From contig NZ_FWWW01000104.1 in the NCBI RefSeq assembly GCF_900176135.1, positions 62,001 to 126,000 on the forward strand: a stretch of 64,000 nucleotides of DNA, written 5' to 3'. The number at the start of each line of letters is the position of its first letter. Within the stretch, counting starts at the first letter, position 1. Shown here piece by piece: positions 44,627 to 52,954 of the stretch. The position numbers and the translations under genes are program-made. Source of the stretch: Hymenobacter roseosalivarius DSM 11622 (lineage in GTDB: Bacteria; Bacteroidota; Bacteroidia; Cytophagales; Hymenobacteraceae). The notes beneath the pieces are model-generated. The model did no database searches and was not told where the DNA came from. It saw only the letters and a list, made by a program, of their open reading frames with translations.

Positions 44627-47473
44627 CTATGCCTCCTGTACGCTTAATGACGCGGTGGCCAGGGCGGCCAGCATCGTCTTGACTCCCTGCTCCGCATCAG
44701 GACCCAGATGTACCCGCAGCGTGCGACGGTCGAATGATTGCAGGGCTTCCAGGTCGCCCTGGGCCTGGGCATTCATAAAGGTGCCGAACGTGTAGGAGCG
44801 GCCGGGCAGCGGCAAATCCTGGGGATGATCGGCAGTGAACTGCACAAACAGGCCCGTGTTTGGGCCGCCCTTGTGGTACTGCCCCGTGGAGTGTAGAAAG
44901 CGCGGCCCGTAGCCCGAAGTAGTAGCTAGGTGAAGCTGCTCCTGCACCTGATTGCGCAGCTTTTGCAAACTCTCATTCAGCACCGGCGACTCCGTCAGGT
45001 ACGCCTGAATATTCAGGAAGTCGCCGGGCCGGGCCTGGGCGAAGAAGTTTTGTAAAACGTCGGCGGCGTCATTGCCGCTCACGGCGGAATAATAAGCCAC
45101 GCCGTTCTCGGTTACTTTCGGCTCCTCTTTCCGCGGAATCTGGCCTTCCTGCTCCACCACCTTCATCAGGCGGTCGGTGGCCGTTTTGGCGGCCTGCACG
45201 TTGGGCTGATCGAAGGGGTTGATGCCAAATACGGCGCTGGCTACGGCCGTGGCAACTTCCCAACGGTAGAATTCGGCCCCCAGATCCAGGGCGTCGTTCA
45301 TCAGGATTGTAATGACGGGGTGGCCAGCTTTCTGCAAGGCTTGCAGCTTGCTTTGGTTGGCTTCGTCGGCTTCGCTTTGGTAGCCCACGTACACAAACAC
45401 ACGGTCGTGGCCGTAGAGGCCGGGCTCGCGCAGGGGCTCGCCCGCCACGGGCAGAATGCCTTTGCCTTCTTTACCGGTGCTTTCGGCCAGCAGCTGCTCC
45501 AGCCACAAACCCAGATCGCTCAGCGACTCGGGCACGATGAGCGTGAGCTTGTCGCGGCCCTGCTCGGCCAGTACACCCAGCGCCACGCCCAGCTCCAGAC
45601 CCGGATTTTGCCCCCCAGCGCTGCCATAGGCCCCGCAGGCCCGCATCATCCCGATGGCCCGCGCCAGCAGCTCACCGATGCTTATTCCGTACAGCGCGGC
45701 CGGCACCAGCCCGAAGTAGGTCAGCGCCGAAAAACGCCCCCCAACCTCCGGGAAGTTGAGGAAAATGCGCCGGTAGCCCTGCTCCGTGGCCGAAGTCACG
45801 AATTTGGAGCCGGGGTCGGTAATGGCCACGAAATTTTCGCCGGCCTTCTCCCCTTTCAGCTGCTTTACGCGGTCGTAGAAATAGTCGCCAAAAGCCAGTG
45901 GCTCAGCCGTCGTGCCCGATTTGCTGGCCACGATAAACAACGTCTCGGCCAGCGGAATCGACTCTTCAATCTGCCGCACTGTGCTAGGATCAGTGGTGTC
46001 GAGTACCGATATCGGCAGGCCATTTTCGCCCTGCGGAAATGACTCTTTGAATACGATGGGCGCCATCGTGCTGCCGCCCATGCCCATTACCACGACGTGT
46101 CTGAAGCCGGCGGCCTTTACCTCGTGCACAAACTGCTCGATTTCGGGCACGGCCCGCACCATGGTTTCGGCCACGCGCAGCCAGCCCATAAAGCTGCGAA
46201 TGCTCTGCTGGGCTTCCGCATCCTGGGTCCAGAGCGTAGCCTCTTTCTGCCAGAAGCCTTCGGTAAAATTCTTACTGTTAAACTCCTCAATTTTAGCATC
46301 AACAGCGGCCTGAGCCTCGCCCAGCTGCATGGTTGCCCGCGTCGCCGTGATGGCCAGGGCCTGCTGCCGCTTCTTTTCCAGCGACTCCATCAGCTTACCG
46401 AAAGGCTCGTTGAATTTCTTCGCGCCGTCTATCTCTAAGTGGTTGGTCAACTCCTCCAGATTGAGGCCCAATTCGGGCAGGCGGCGCAACACTTCCTGAG
46501 CTTTGTCGAGGCCTTCTTCCAAATGGTCAGCGGGCTGGCCTTTTTCGCGGAAAATATCCAGTGTTTCCACGGGCACCGTGTTCACCGTACGCGGGCCAAT
46601 GAGGTTGGTGATGTACTTGAGGTCGTCGTACTTGGGGTTTTTGTTGCCGGTGCTGGCCCAAAGCAAGCGCTGGGTATTCGCGCCTTTGGCTTCCAACGCG
46701 GCCCAACGCGGCCCAACGAAGATTTCTTTGTACAGCTGATACGCCTGCTTGGCGCTGGCCAGGGCTACTTCACCCACCATACGCTGCGCCAGCTCGCCTT
46801 TCTCGCCGCCTTCAGCCGCCAGCTTTTCCAGCATCGGGTCAATCAGCACGTCGATGCGGCTGAGGAAAAAGCTGGCCACGGAGGCAATCTTATCAATCGG
46901 CTGCCCGGCTTTTACCCGGTCTTCCAGGCCAGCTATAAAGGCTTCGGCTACAAGCTTGTAGCGCTCCAGACCAAAAATCAGCGTCACGTTTATGTTGATG
47001 CCTTCGGCGATGAGGCGGCGAATAGCGGGCAGGCCCTCCAGCGTCGCGGGCACCTTGATCATCACATTGGGGCGGTCGACGGCTTTCCAGAAGCGCAACC
47101 CTTCCTCAATGGTGCCTTCCGTATCGTTGACCAGCGCCGGCGATACCTCCAGGCTCACGTAGCCGTCGCCGGAGTTGTCGTGGCTTTCATACACGGGCTT
47201 AAACAGGTCGCAGGCGTGCTGCACGTCGGCAATAACCAGCTCGGTATAGATTTGATCCACCGATTTATTCTGCAAGGCCAGGCTGCGAATAGCTGCGTCG
47301 TAGTCGTCGCTGCCGCCGATGGCTTTCTCGAAAATGGCCGGATTGGACGTGACGCCGCGTAGCGCCTCGTCGGTGATACGCCGCTGCAACTCCCCGTTAA
47401 TCAGGATTTTGCGCCGGATAAAGTCCAGCCAGATACTTTGGTCGAACTCGCGAATGGCTACTAATGGATTCAT
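44627..47473 (-). CDS. Bifunctional transaldolase / glucose-6-phosphate isomerase
   Basis: 948 residues. The N-terminal transaldolase (about 1-370) shows QSIWLDFIRRKIL, GVTSNPAIFEKAI (about 39-51), MIKVPATLEGLPAI with the Schiff-base Lys (about 137) and INVTLIFGLERY. The C-terminal isomerase (about 400-940) shows VVMGMGGSTMAPIVF, DTTDPSTVRQIEESIP, FIVASKSGTTAEPLAF (about 505-520) and TPLMKV-like ATDRLMKVVEQEGQIP. The protein links xylulose-5-phosphate from arabinose, through the pentose phosphate cycle, to glycolysis. Start ATG at 47473 as for homologues. Operator O4 is about 270 bases upstream, consistent with coregulation with arabinose genes. Fusions of this kind are known in several bacterial groups. 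Confidence 0.94.
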   Translation of the reverse strand: MNPLVAIREFDQSIWLDFIRRKILINGELQRRITDEALRGVTSNPAIFEKAIGGSDDYDAAIRSLALQNKSVDQIYTELVIADVQHACDLFKPVYESHDNSGDGYVSLEVSPALVNDTEGTIEEGLRFWKAVDRPNVMIKVPATLEGLPAIRRLIAEGININVTLIFGLERYKLVAEAFIAGLEDRVKAGQPIDKIASVASFFLSRIDVLIDPMLEKLAAEGGEKGELAQRMVGEVALASAKQAYQLYKEIFVGPRWAALEAKGANTQRLLWASTGNKNPKYDDLKYITNLIGPRTVNTVPVETLDIFREKGQPADHLEEGLDKAQEVLRRLPELGLNLEELTNHLEIDGAKKFNEPFGKLMESLEKKRQQALAITATRATMQLGEAQAAVDAKIEEFNSKNFTEGFWQKEATLWTQDAEAQQSIRSFMGWLRVAETMVRAVPEIEQFVHEVKAAGFRHVVVMGMGGSTMAPIVFKESFPQGENGLPISVLDTTDPSTVRQIEESIPLAETLFIVASKSGTTAEPLAFGDYFYDRVKQLKGEKAGENFVAITDPGSKFVTSATEQGYRRIFLNFPEVGGRFSALTYFGLVPAALYGISIGELLARAIGMMRACGAYGSAGGQNPGLELGVALGVLAEQGRDKLTLIVPESLSDLGLWLEQLLAESTGKEGKGILPVAGEPLREPGLYGHDRVFVYVGYQSEADEANQSKLQALQKAGHPVITILMNDALDLGAEFYRWEVATAVASAVFGINPFDQPNVQAAKTATDRLMKVVEQEGQIPRKEEPKVTENGVAYYSAVSGNDAADVLQNFFAQARPGDFLNIQAYLTESPVLNESLQKLRNQVQEQLHLATTSGYGPRFLHSTGQYHKGGPNTGLFVQFTADHPQDLPLPGRSYTFGTFMNAQAQGDLEALQSFDRRTLRVHLGPDAEQGVKTMLAALATASLSVQEA

Positions 47474-47821
47474 GCGAAAGTTGGTTTTAGAACGTAGGTG
47501 TTAGTGCTTTGAAGCGGCTGAAGATAAATGCCCCCCGGCAGACTTTTGGTTTACGTGCGAAGCCGTAGAAACGAAGTAGTAAAAATGGCAGCTTTATTTA
47601 GTGGTGCTTAGCTGAATTGACACTCTTGCTCTCGGTATACGGCTTAGCTGCCCTCTGCGTGCCTCTGCGCTTTCCTCCGCGAAACTCTGCGGGAACTTAC
47701 ACCAGCACTCTTATAGTACCCTGAAGTGCCAGTTTAATTTTTAACAATCGTTTGTGTAAATAAGAGAAAGCAATGCTTTTCCTGTTATAAGAAGCGACCT
47801 GTACGCAGGTGTAACCTTCTA
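47474..47821. other. Regulatory gap between tal-pgi and GH43
   Basis: 350 bases. It contains operator O4, one GGGGGGC-type motif (about 47529) and a CTCTGCG/CCGCGAAACTCTGCGG-rich stretch (about 47652-47692) that may be a small palindrome. No gene seen. Confidence 0.5.
47743..47758. promoter_or_regulatory. LacI-type operator O4 upstream of tal-pgi
   Basis: AACAATCGTTTGTGTA; the complement ACACAAACGATTGTT closely matches O1. Confidence 0.7.
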
Positions 47822-48610
47822 CTACTTCTGTCCGGGCAATGGCCACCCATCTTTATCCCAGGCCAGCTTTTCCATCCGCAGCTTCGACCGGCCCTTTTCG
47901 GCCGCATCGTAGCCGTGAAAAACCAGATAGTCCTGCTTATCAAAGGTATAAACGGAGTTATGGCCGACCCCGAACTAGTCCTTATTGCCTTCCATTACCA
48001 GTGTACCTCCACCCTGCTCCAGTCCTACCCCGGCCTTATCCACGTACGGCCTAATCAACTCCTTAGCCCGACCAACCACCATTTTATAGGTGCTCTGCGG
48101 ACCACGGCAGCAGTAGTCAAAGGAAGTAAACAAGTAATAATAAGCGCCTTTTTTGAAAATAAAGGGCTCTTCAATGGCCGCGTCGCCCGGCATCGAGTCG
48201 GCCAACTGAGCGTTGCGGGGGCGGCTGGCGATGGTGCGCCACTGCTCGGGTTGGGCCACGCCGATGCAGGAAGTGTTTTTACCGAAGGCCGAAATCGAGT
48301 AATACAGGTAGTAATGGCCATTCTGAGAAGAAATGTCGGGGGCCCAGGTGTGATTATTCTTAAATCCCGGCACGGCCTTCACGGCCCACTCCGGCGCTTG
48401 GCTGAACACGGGTTTCTCCCGCTTCCACTGCTTCGTATTCTTCGATGACCACTTGGCAATGCCCGGCCCGGTGCAGAACATATAATACGTATCGCCCTGC
48501 TGAATCATGACCGGGTCGTGGGCCGGAACCAACTCCTTGTTTTCCTGCATTTGGGCCTGCGCTCACGGCGTTGCTATTAGCAGCAGGCAGAGGTAGAGAA
48601 GTTTTTTCAT
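47822..48610 (-). pseudogene. GH43 family glycosidase (arabinanase-like), two stops and an internal deletion
   Basis: From the ATG at 48610 the signal peptide reads KLLYLCLLLIATP*AQAQ; codon 16 is TGA (48563-48565), where Trp is the natural choice. The mature part starts MQENKELVPAHDPVMIQQGDTYYMF with the catalytic base Asp. The chain jumps from SCIGVAQPEQ to IASRPRNAQLADS, whereas full-length relatives have some 45-55 more residues here, including the NAIDPN Asp, so an internal deletion is likely. AIEEPFIFKKGAYYYLFTSFDYCCRG (catalytic Glu) follows. A TAG in GNKD*FGVGHNSVYTFD replaces another Trp. The end is at 47822. It lies divergent from the regulator, with operator O5 16 bases from its start. 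Confidence 0.85.
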
Positions 48611-48625
48611 AGCAGCAACTGGATT

Positions 48626-48648
48626 ACATAAACGATTGTGTAATTTAT
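48626..48648. promoter_or_regulatory. LacI-type operator O5 between GH43 and the regulator
   Basis: TACATAAACGATTGTGTAAT matches O1 and O4. It lies in the divergent region of the regulator and the GH43 pseudogene, so the regulator may control its own gene. Confidence 0.72.
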
Positions 48649-48757
48649 GCTAATTAAGTAAAATTGTGCATATCCGTTGTTAGCTGTTAGCTTACATCGG
48701 CAAGCACGGATCAAACAGTAGGCAGCAACCTACCCGTCGCGTCACAGCAAAGCATTT

Positions 48758-49819
48758 ATGAATTCACGCAACAAAAAGACGGCGGAAGTATCCGACGGCC
48801 CGGTATCGATGGCCGATCTGGCCAAGGAGCTCGGTGTTTCGATGACTACTGTTTCCCGCGCCCTCAGCGACCATTACAGCATCGGGCCGGCCACCAAACA
48901 AAAGGTGTTGAAGCTGGCTAAAAAGCTTAATTATCAGCCCAACCAGATGGCGGCGGCTTTGCGCAAGGGCAAGAGCAAGCTGATTGGCGTCATTGTTCCT
49001 TACATCGAAGGCCGCTTTTTTCCGTCGGTGGTGCATGGCATTGAAACGGCGGCCCGCAAGGCAGGCTTTAGCGTTATTATTTGCCAGTCGAATGAGGATG
49101 TAGCGCACGAGCGCAAGAACATTGAAACCCTGCTCAACGCGCAGGTAGCCGGTATTCTGGTGTCGCTGTCGCGCAATACCCGCGACTTCAAGCACTTCGA
49201 GAAAGTGCAGAAGCGAGGGGTTCCACTGGTGTTTTTCGACCGCATTCTGGAGGGCGACAACGTAAATGCCGTGGTGCTCAACGACCGGGAAGGCGCCTAT
49301 CAAACCACCAGACACTTACTCGAGCAGGGCTGCCGACGCGTGGCGCACTTTGCCGGCTTGCAGCACCTGAACATTTACAAAAACCGCCGCCAAGGCTACC
49401 TCGACGCCTTACGCAGCTTCGATTTGCCGCTAGACGAGGAGCTGATCATTTATTCTGACATGACGTTGGAGCAGGGCGTAGCAGGCATGAAGCAGCTGCT
49501 GGCGCTGCCAAACCCACCCGATGGCGTCTTTGCCGCCGGCGACTCCTCCATTCTGGGCGCGCTTCAACTGCTTAAAAGTCGCGGCATTCGGGTGCCCCAG
49601 GATATTGCCCTGGCAGGCTTCAGCAACGAGGGCTTTACGGCCATCACCGAACCAATGCTGACTTCTGTAGATCAGCGCTGCGAGGAAATGGGCCAGGCTA
49701 CGGTCCGGCTGTTTATGGAGCTGGTGGAGGCGAAAGGCACGCCGTTTTACCAGCGCCAGGTGGTGCTGCAACCGCAGCTGTTTATTCGGGAGTCGTCGTT
49801 GCATTCGGGGAAACGGTAA
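48758..49819 (+). CDS. LacI-family transcriptional regulator, probable arabinose repressor
   Basis: 353 residues. The N-terminal helix-turn-helix is MADLAKELGVSMTTVSRALSDHYSIGPATK (about 18-47), followed by the hinge helix QMAAALRKGKS (about 63-73). The periplasmic-binding-like ligand domain has IGVIVPYIEGRFFPSVVHGIE, ILVSLSRNTRDFKHFEKVQKRGVPLVFFDR and VFAAGDSSILGALQLLKSRGIRVPQDIALAGFSNE. GXXIPXDXXXXGF-type end blocks confirm LacI/GalR membership. Position at the edge of the arabinose locus and five palindromic sites of LacI type (core CAATCGATTG) suggest it represses the arabinose genes, functionally like AraR of Firmicutes. The effector sugar is inferred, not shown. Confidence 0.9.
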   Translation: MNSRNKKTAEVSDGPVSMADLAKELGVSMTTVSRALSDHYSIGPATKQKVLKLAKKLNYQPNQMAAALRKGKSKLIGVIVPYIEGRFFPSVVHGIETAARKAGFSVIICQSNEDVAHERKNIETLLNAQVAGILVSLSRNTRDFKHFEKVQKRGVPLVFFDRILEGDNVNAVVLNDREGAYQTTRHLLEQGCRRVAHFAGLQHLNIYKNRRQGYLDALRSFDLPLDEELIIYSDMTLEQGVAGMKQLLALPNPPDGVFAAGDSSILGALQLLKSRGIRVPQDIALAGFSNEGFTAITEPMLTSVDQRCEEMGQATVRLFMELVEAKGTPFYQRQVVLQPQLFIRESSLHSGKR

Positions 49820-49839
49820 ATTTGCCCCCCAGGCCTGTT

Positions 49840-49926
49840 CAACGATTGGCCTCACCCCCCGGCCCCCTCTCCCTTAGGCTTCGCGCCTCAAGCGAATCGG
49901 GGGCCGGGAGGTGAGGCCAATCGTTG
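49840..49926. repeat. Family C palindrome C3
   Basis: CAACGATTGGCCTCACCCCC at the left, mirrored by GTGAGGCCAATCGTTG at the right, with CCCCGGCCCCC / GGGGGCCGGG and GCTTCGCGCC inside. It follows the regulator gene. Confidence 0.88.
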
Positions 49927-49953
49927 CGTAATGATCACCTAAGCAGAGCAAAC

Positions 49954-50667
49954 GTGAGAGACTATCTGCTTTTTGTGGATACCGAAACCTCCGGCATCCC
50001 GCAGGACTGGAACAAGCCGTATTCGAGCCGCGACAACTGGCCCCACATCGCCCAGCTGGCGTGGGTAGTGTACACGCGCGACGGGCAGGAAGTGAAGGCC
50101 GAAAACCACTATGTTCTGGCCAGCGACTACGATATGAGTCCGGCTTCGACGACCATTCATGGCCTGACGCCAGAGTTTCTGCGCGAAAATGGCAGACCCC
50201 GGCATGAGGTAATGCGGCGGCTGTACGACGATTTGCTGCAATACAAGCCCTTGGTAGTCGCGCATTTTATGCAGCTCGATTATCACATGATGGGCGTGGG
50301 CTTTTACCGGGCTGGGCTGGACAATCCGGTAAGCGAACTGCCCACTTTCTGCACTCTGATTACCTCCTCCCGCTTTATGCAGCATTCGCGACAGCCGCCG
50401 CGCGGCCTGCGGCTGGGTGAGCTGCACGAGCGGCTCTTTGATGAGCCGTTAGCGCGTGAGCATGATGCCCTGACCGATGCGTACGCCACGGCCCGCTGCT
50501 TTTTCGCCCTTTGGCAGCGTGGCGACATCAACGAACAGATCATCAGGGCCCAACGCCCCCTCAGTGAGCCCGGAAAGTCCGTTTCGCGACGCTGGCGGCC
50601 TTCCCTACCTCACTTTATCGTACTGTTGGCCCTGGCTGCCCTGGTGGCTTTGCTATTTTTTTTCTGA
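49954..50667 (+). CDS. DnaQ-like 3'-5' exonuclease with C-terminal membrane anchor
   Basis: About 237 residues from a GTG at 49954 (VRDYLLFVDTETSG); a TTG at 49924 would add ten residues. Exonuclease motifs: FVDTETSGIPQDW (Asp-x-Glu), TTIHGLTPEFL, HFMQLDYHMMG (Asp) and HDALTDAYATARCFFAL (His and Asp, the DEDDh arrangement). A C-terminal membrane segment LPHFIVLLALAALVALLFFF (about 218-237) is unusual for the family. It ends one base before the DUF294 gene. Such a nuclease/DUF294 pair recurs in Bacteroidota and Proteobacteria, often beside acetyl-CoA synthetase genes, not seen here. Confidence 0.85.
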   Translation: MRDYLLFVDTETSGIPQDWNKPYSSRDNWPHIAQLAWVVYTRDGQEVKAENHYVLASDYDMSPASTTIHGLTPEFLRENGRPRHEVMRRLYDDLLQYKPLVVAHFMQLDYHMMGVGFYRAGLDNPVSELPTFCTLITSSRFMQHSRQPPRGLRLGELHERLFDEPLAREHDALTDAYATARCFFALWQRGDINEQIIRAQRPLSEPGKSVSRRWRPSLPHFIVLLALAALVALLFFF

Positions 50668-50668
50668 T

Positions 50669-52579
50669 ATGAACGACCGCCTGGAGTTTCTCAAAAAGGC
50701 AACGCCTTTCAATCGCTTGCCCGATAATGTGCTGGAGGAAGTAGCTGAGCTGCTGCAGGAAGTGACGCACCCCAGGGAAGCCGTTATTTATCTACAGGAT
50801 GTGTCGAAGCTGCGCGGCCTGGACCTGCTCGTGGAGGGCGAATACGAAACGTTTTTCTACGATAGCCAGCAGAATAAGCGCCTGATCGAAATTTGCCCCC
50901 CAGGTACCTGCTACGGCGGCGTATCGGTGCTCCTGAACAAAAAAAGGTCGTTGCGGACCGTTATTGCCCGCAAAGGCACGCGGGTGTATTTCCTGCACCG
51001 CCGCGACTTCAGGGCCTTATGCCAGGCGTACGACGACTTTTTTCAATACTTTACGCACCGGTACGGGCAGCAGATGCTCAATCCCGAGTACGCCCATTTT
51101 CTGCGGCCCGATCATAAGGCCGGGGGGCAAAATTATATCCTCTCCGATCAGCTTTATTCGCGCCGCCTGGAAACCGTGGAGCTGCGCGACATCGTAGCCT
51201 GCCCCGGCAGCACGCCCATTCATGAAGTGGCCCGCCGCATGGCCGCCGCGCGCACCAGCTGCTACTTCATCACCAACGACGGGCCCGAGGCTTCCATCGT
51301 GGGCTACGTGACCGACATTACCCTGCGCGACAAGGTGGTAGCCGGCCTGCTCGATGCGAATCAGCCGGTAGCCAGTATCATCGACGCGCCCGTGGTTGAT
51401 ATTGACAGCCAGGCGTTTGTATATGAAGCGGTGCTTCGGATGTTCAGGACCAAAACCCGGTATCTGCTGGTAAAAAAGGCCGGCGAATACAGTGGCTTTA
51501 TCAGCCGCAACAAGCTGCTCAGCGACCAGGCGCAGTCGCCGTTCGTGTTTATTCAGGCCGTAAAGCAGACGCTCTCGGTGCGGGAGCTGAAGCGGCGCTG
51601 GGGGCAGGTGCCGGAGATGGTGTATCAGCTGCTGGACCGCGGCGTGAAGCCGGAAATCGTCAATCAGATTATCTCCAACGTGTCCGATACCATCGCGCTC
51701 AAGGTCATTGAGGGCGTGATTCAGGAACAGGGGCCACCGCCCGCCAAATTCGCGTTTATGGTGCTGGGCAGCGAGGGCCGCAAAGAGCAAACCCTGCTTA
51801 CCGACCAGGATAACGCCATCATTTATGAAGACAAAGCCAACGAGCAGCGCGAGGCGGTGCGGGAGTATTTCCTGGAGTTTGCCCGCATCGTATCGGAGCG
51901 CCTGAATAGTATCGGCTTTTCCTTTTGCGAAGGCGGCCTGATGGCCATGAATCCGAAGTGGACCCACTCGCTCTCCCACTGGAAACGCAACTACTCGGCC
52001 TGGATGAATGAGTCGAATCAGGAAACGGTGATGAAGTTCTCCGCTTTCTTCGACTGCCGCTACCTCTACGGCGAGGAGAGTTTGGTAACGGAGCTACAGG
52101 AGCATCTGCGCACCGAATTGCAGGGGCCGCTTGGTCGGTTTTTGCACCTCATGGCCAGCAACGCCCTGCAATACGAGCCGCCGCTCACATTTTTCCGCAA
52201 CATTCGCACGTTCACGCAAGGCTCCCAGCAGGTTTTCGACCTGAAGAAAACCATGACGCCCATCGTGGACCTGGTACGGGTGTACGCCCTGCGCCAGCAG
52301 GTTTTCACCACCAATACCGGCGAGCGAATGGCCTTGCTCAATGAGCAAAACGTGTTTACCGATAAAGAATATCAGGAGCTGCTGCACGCCTACTATTACC
52401 TGATGGGCATCCGCCTTAAAAAGCAAGCCCAGCAGATTATCAACGACCGCACGCCGCCCACCAACTACCTCGACCCGCGCACGCTCACGCAAGTGGAGCA
52501 GGTTACGCTGAAGGAAACCTTCAAAGTGATATCCGATTTTCAGGTGAAGATTCGGGTAAGCTTTACGAAGACGCTTTAA
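50669..52579 (+). CDS. DUF294 putative nucleotidyltransferase with cNMP and CBS domains
   Basis: 636 residues from the ATG at 50669 (MNDRLEFLKKATPFNRLPDN); the longer frame upstream overlaps the exonuclease gene. Order of domains: cyclic-nucleotide-binding-like (about 1-140), two CBS motifs (about 175-305, VGYVTDITLRDKVVAGLL and FVYEAVLRMF), then the DUF294 nucleotidyltransferase core MVLGSEGRKEQTLLTDQDNAIIY (about 363-386, GSEGRxEQ and Asp-x-Asp) and the DUF294 C-terminal helical domain. It resembles GlnD-like signalling nucleotidyltransferases and probably senses a nucleotide. One base separates it from the exonuclease gene, so they are cotranscribed. Confidence 0.9.
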   Translation: MNDRLEFLKKATPFNRLPDNVLEEVAELLQEVTHPREAVIYLQDVSKLRGLDLLVEGEYETFFYDSQQNKRLIEICPPGTCYGGVSVLLNKKRSLRTVIARKGTRVYFLHRRDFRALCQAYDDFFQYFTHRYGQQMLNPEYAHFLRPDHKAGGQNYILSDQLYSRRLETVELRDIVACPGSTPIHEVARRMAAARTSCYFITNDGPEASIVGYVTDITLRDKVVAGLLDANQPVASIIDAPVVDIDSQAFVYEAVLRMFRTKTRYLLVKKAGEYSGFISRNKLLSDQAQSPFVFIQAVKQTLSVRELKRRWGQVPEMVYQLLDRGVKPEIVNQIISNVSDTIALKVIEGVIQEQGPPPAKFAFMVLGSEGRKEQTLLTDQDNAIIYEDKANEQREAVREYFLEFARIVSERLNSIGFSFCEGGLMAMNPKWTHSLSHWKRNYSAWMNESNQETVMKFSAFFDCRYLYGEESLVTELQEHLRTELQGPLGRFLHLMASNALQYEPPLTFFRNIRTFTQGSQQVFDLKKTMTPIVDLVRVYALRQQVFTTNTGERMALLNEQNVFTDKEYQELLHAYYYLMGIRLKKQAQQIINDRTPPTNYLDPRTLTQVEQVTLKETFKVISDFQVKIRVSFTKTL

Positions 52580-52585
52580 CGTACA

Positions 52586-52913
52586 CCTCTCCCGGCCGTT
52601 CAACGCGGGCCTCACCCCCCGGCCCCGGTTCGCTTCAAGCGCGAAGTCCCAAAAAGAGGGGGAGCCAGCTGCTCGGCCTACGCGGCTGCGTTGGCTGCCG
52701 CCTCCGCAACCGCTACCGTGTTATCTAAAAAGAAAAAGCCCCCCAGCAACAAGTTGGGGGGCTCTTTTAGTGTTAAGTTTAGTAGATGAAGCTGGTAGCC
52801 GTTCTGGAGGCGCCAGCCGACAGGGCGATGTAAGCCGAGCGCCTGGCGCCCCTCTTTTTGGGACTTCGCGCTTGAAGCGAACCGGGGCCGGGGGGTGAGG
52901 CCAACGGGAGAGG
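52586..52913. repeat. Family C palindrome C4, about 330 bp, with a central terminator
   Basis: The left arm has CCTCTCCCGGCCGTT, CGCGGGCCTCACCCCC, GGTTCGCTTCAAGCGCGAAG and AAAAAGAGGGG; the right arm is its complement, ending in GGTGAGGCCAACGGGAGAGG. The middle contains GGCTGCGTTGGCTGCCGCCTCC and, on the other side, GGAGGCGCCAGCCGAC. A GCCCCCCAGCAACAAGTTGGGGGGC terminator lies at the centre (52733-52769). No open frame of note. It fills the gap between the DUF294 gene and the aldolase gene. Confidence 0.85.
52733..52769. terminator. Terminator inside palindrome C4
   Basis: AGAAAAAGCCCCCCAGCAAC / TTGGGGGGCTCTTTT; stem of about 9 bp, flanked by A and T runs on both sides. Confidence 0.8.
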
Positions 52914-52954
52914 CAAATCGGGGGGGTGAGGCCTCACCAGAACGACTAACAAAG

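Noticed and set aside
46439-47362. 307-codon plus-strand open frame opposite tal-pgi
   Set aside because: Antisense shadow of the transaldolase part; high GC makes long open frames common here.
38264-48610. Recoding of TGA as tryptophan
   Set aside because: Two of the stops are TAG, the genes also have deletions and frameshifts, and intact genes end normally with TGA.
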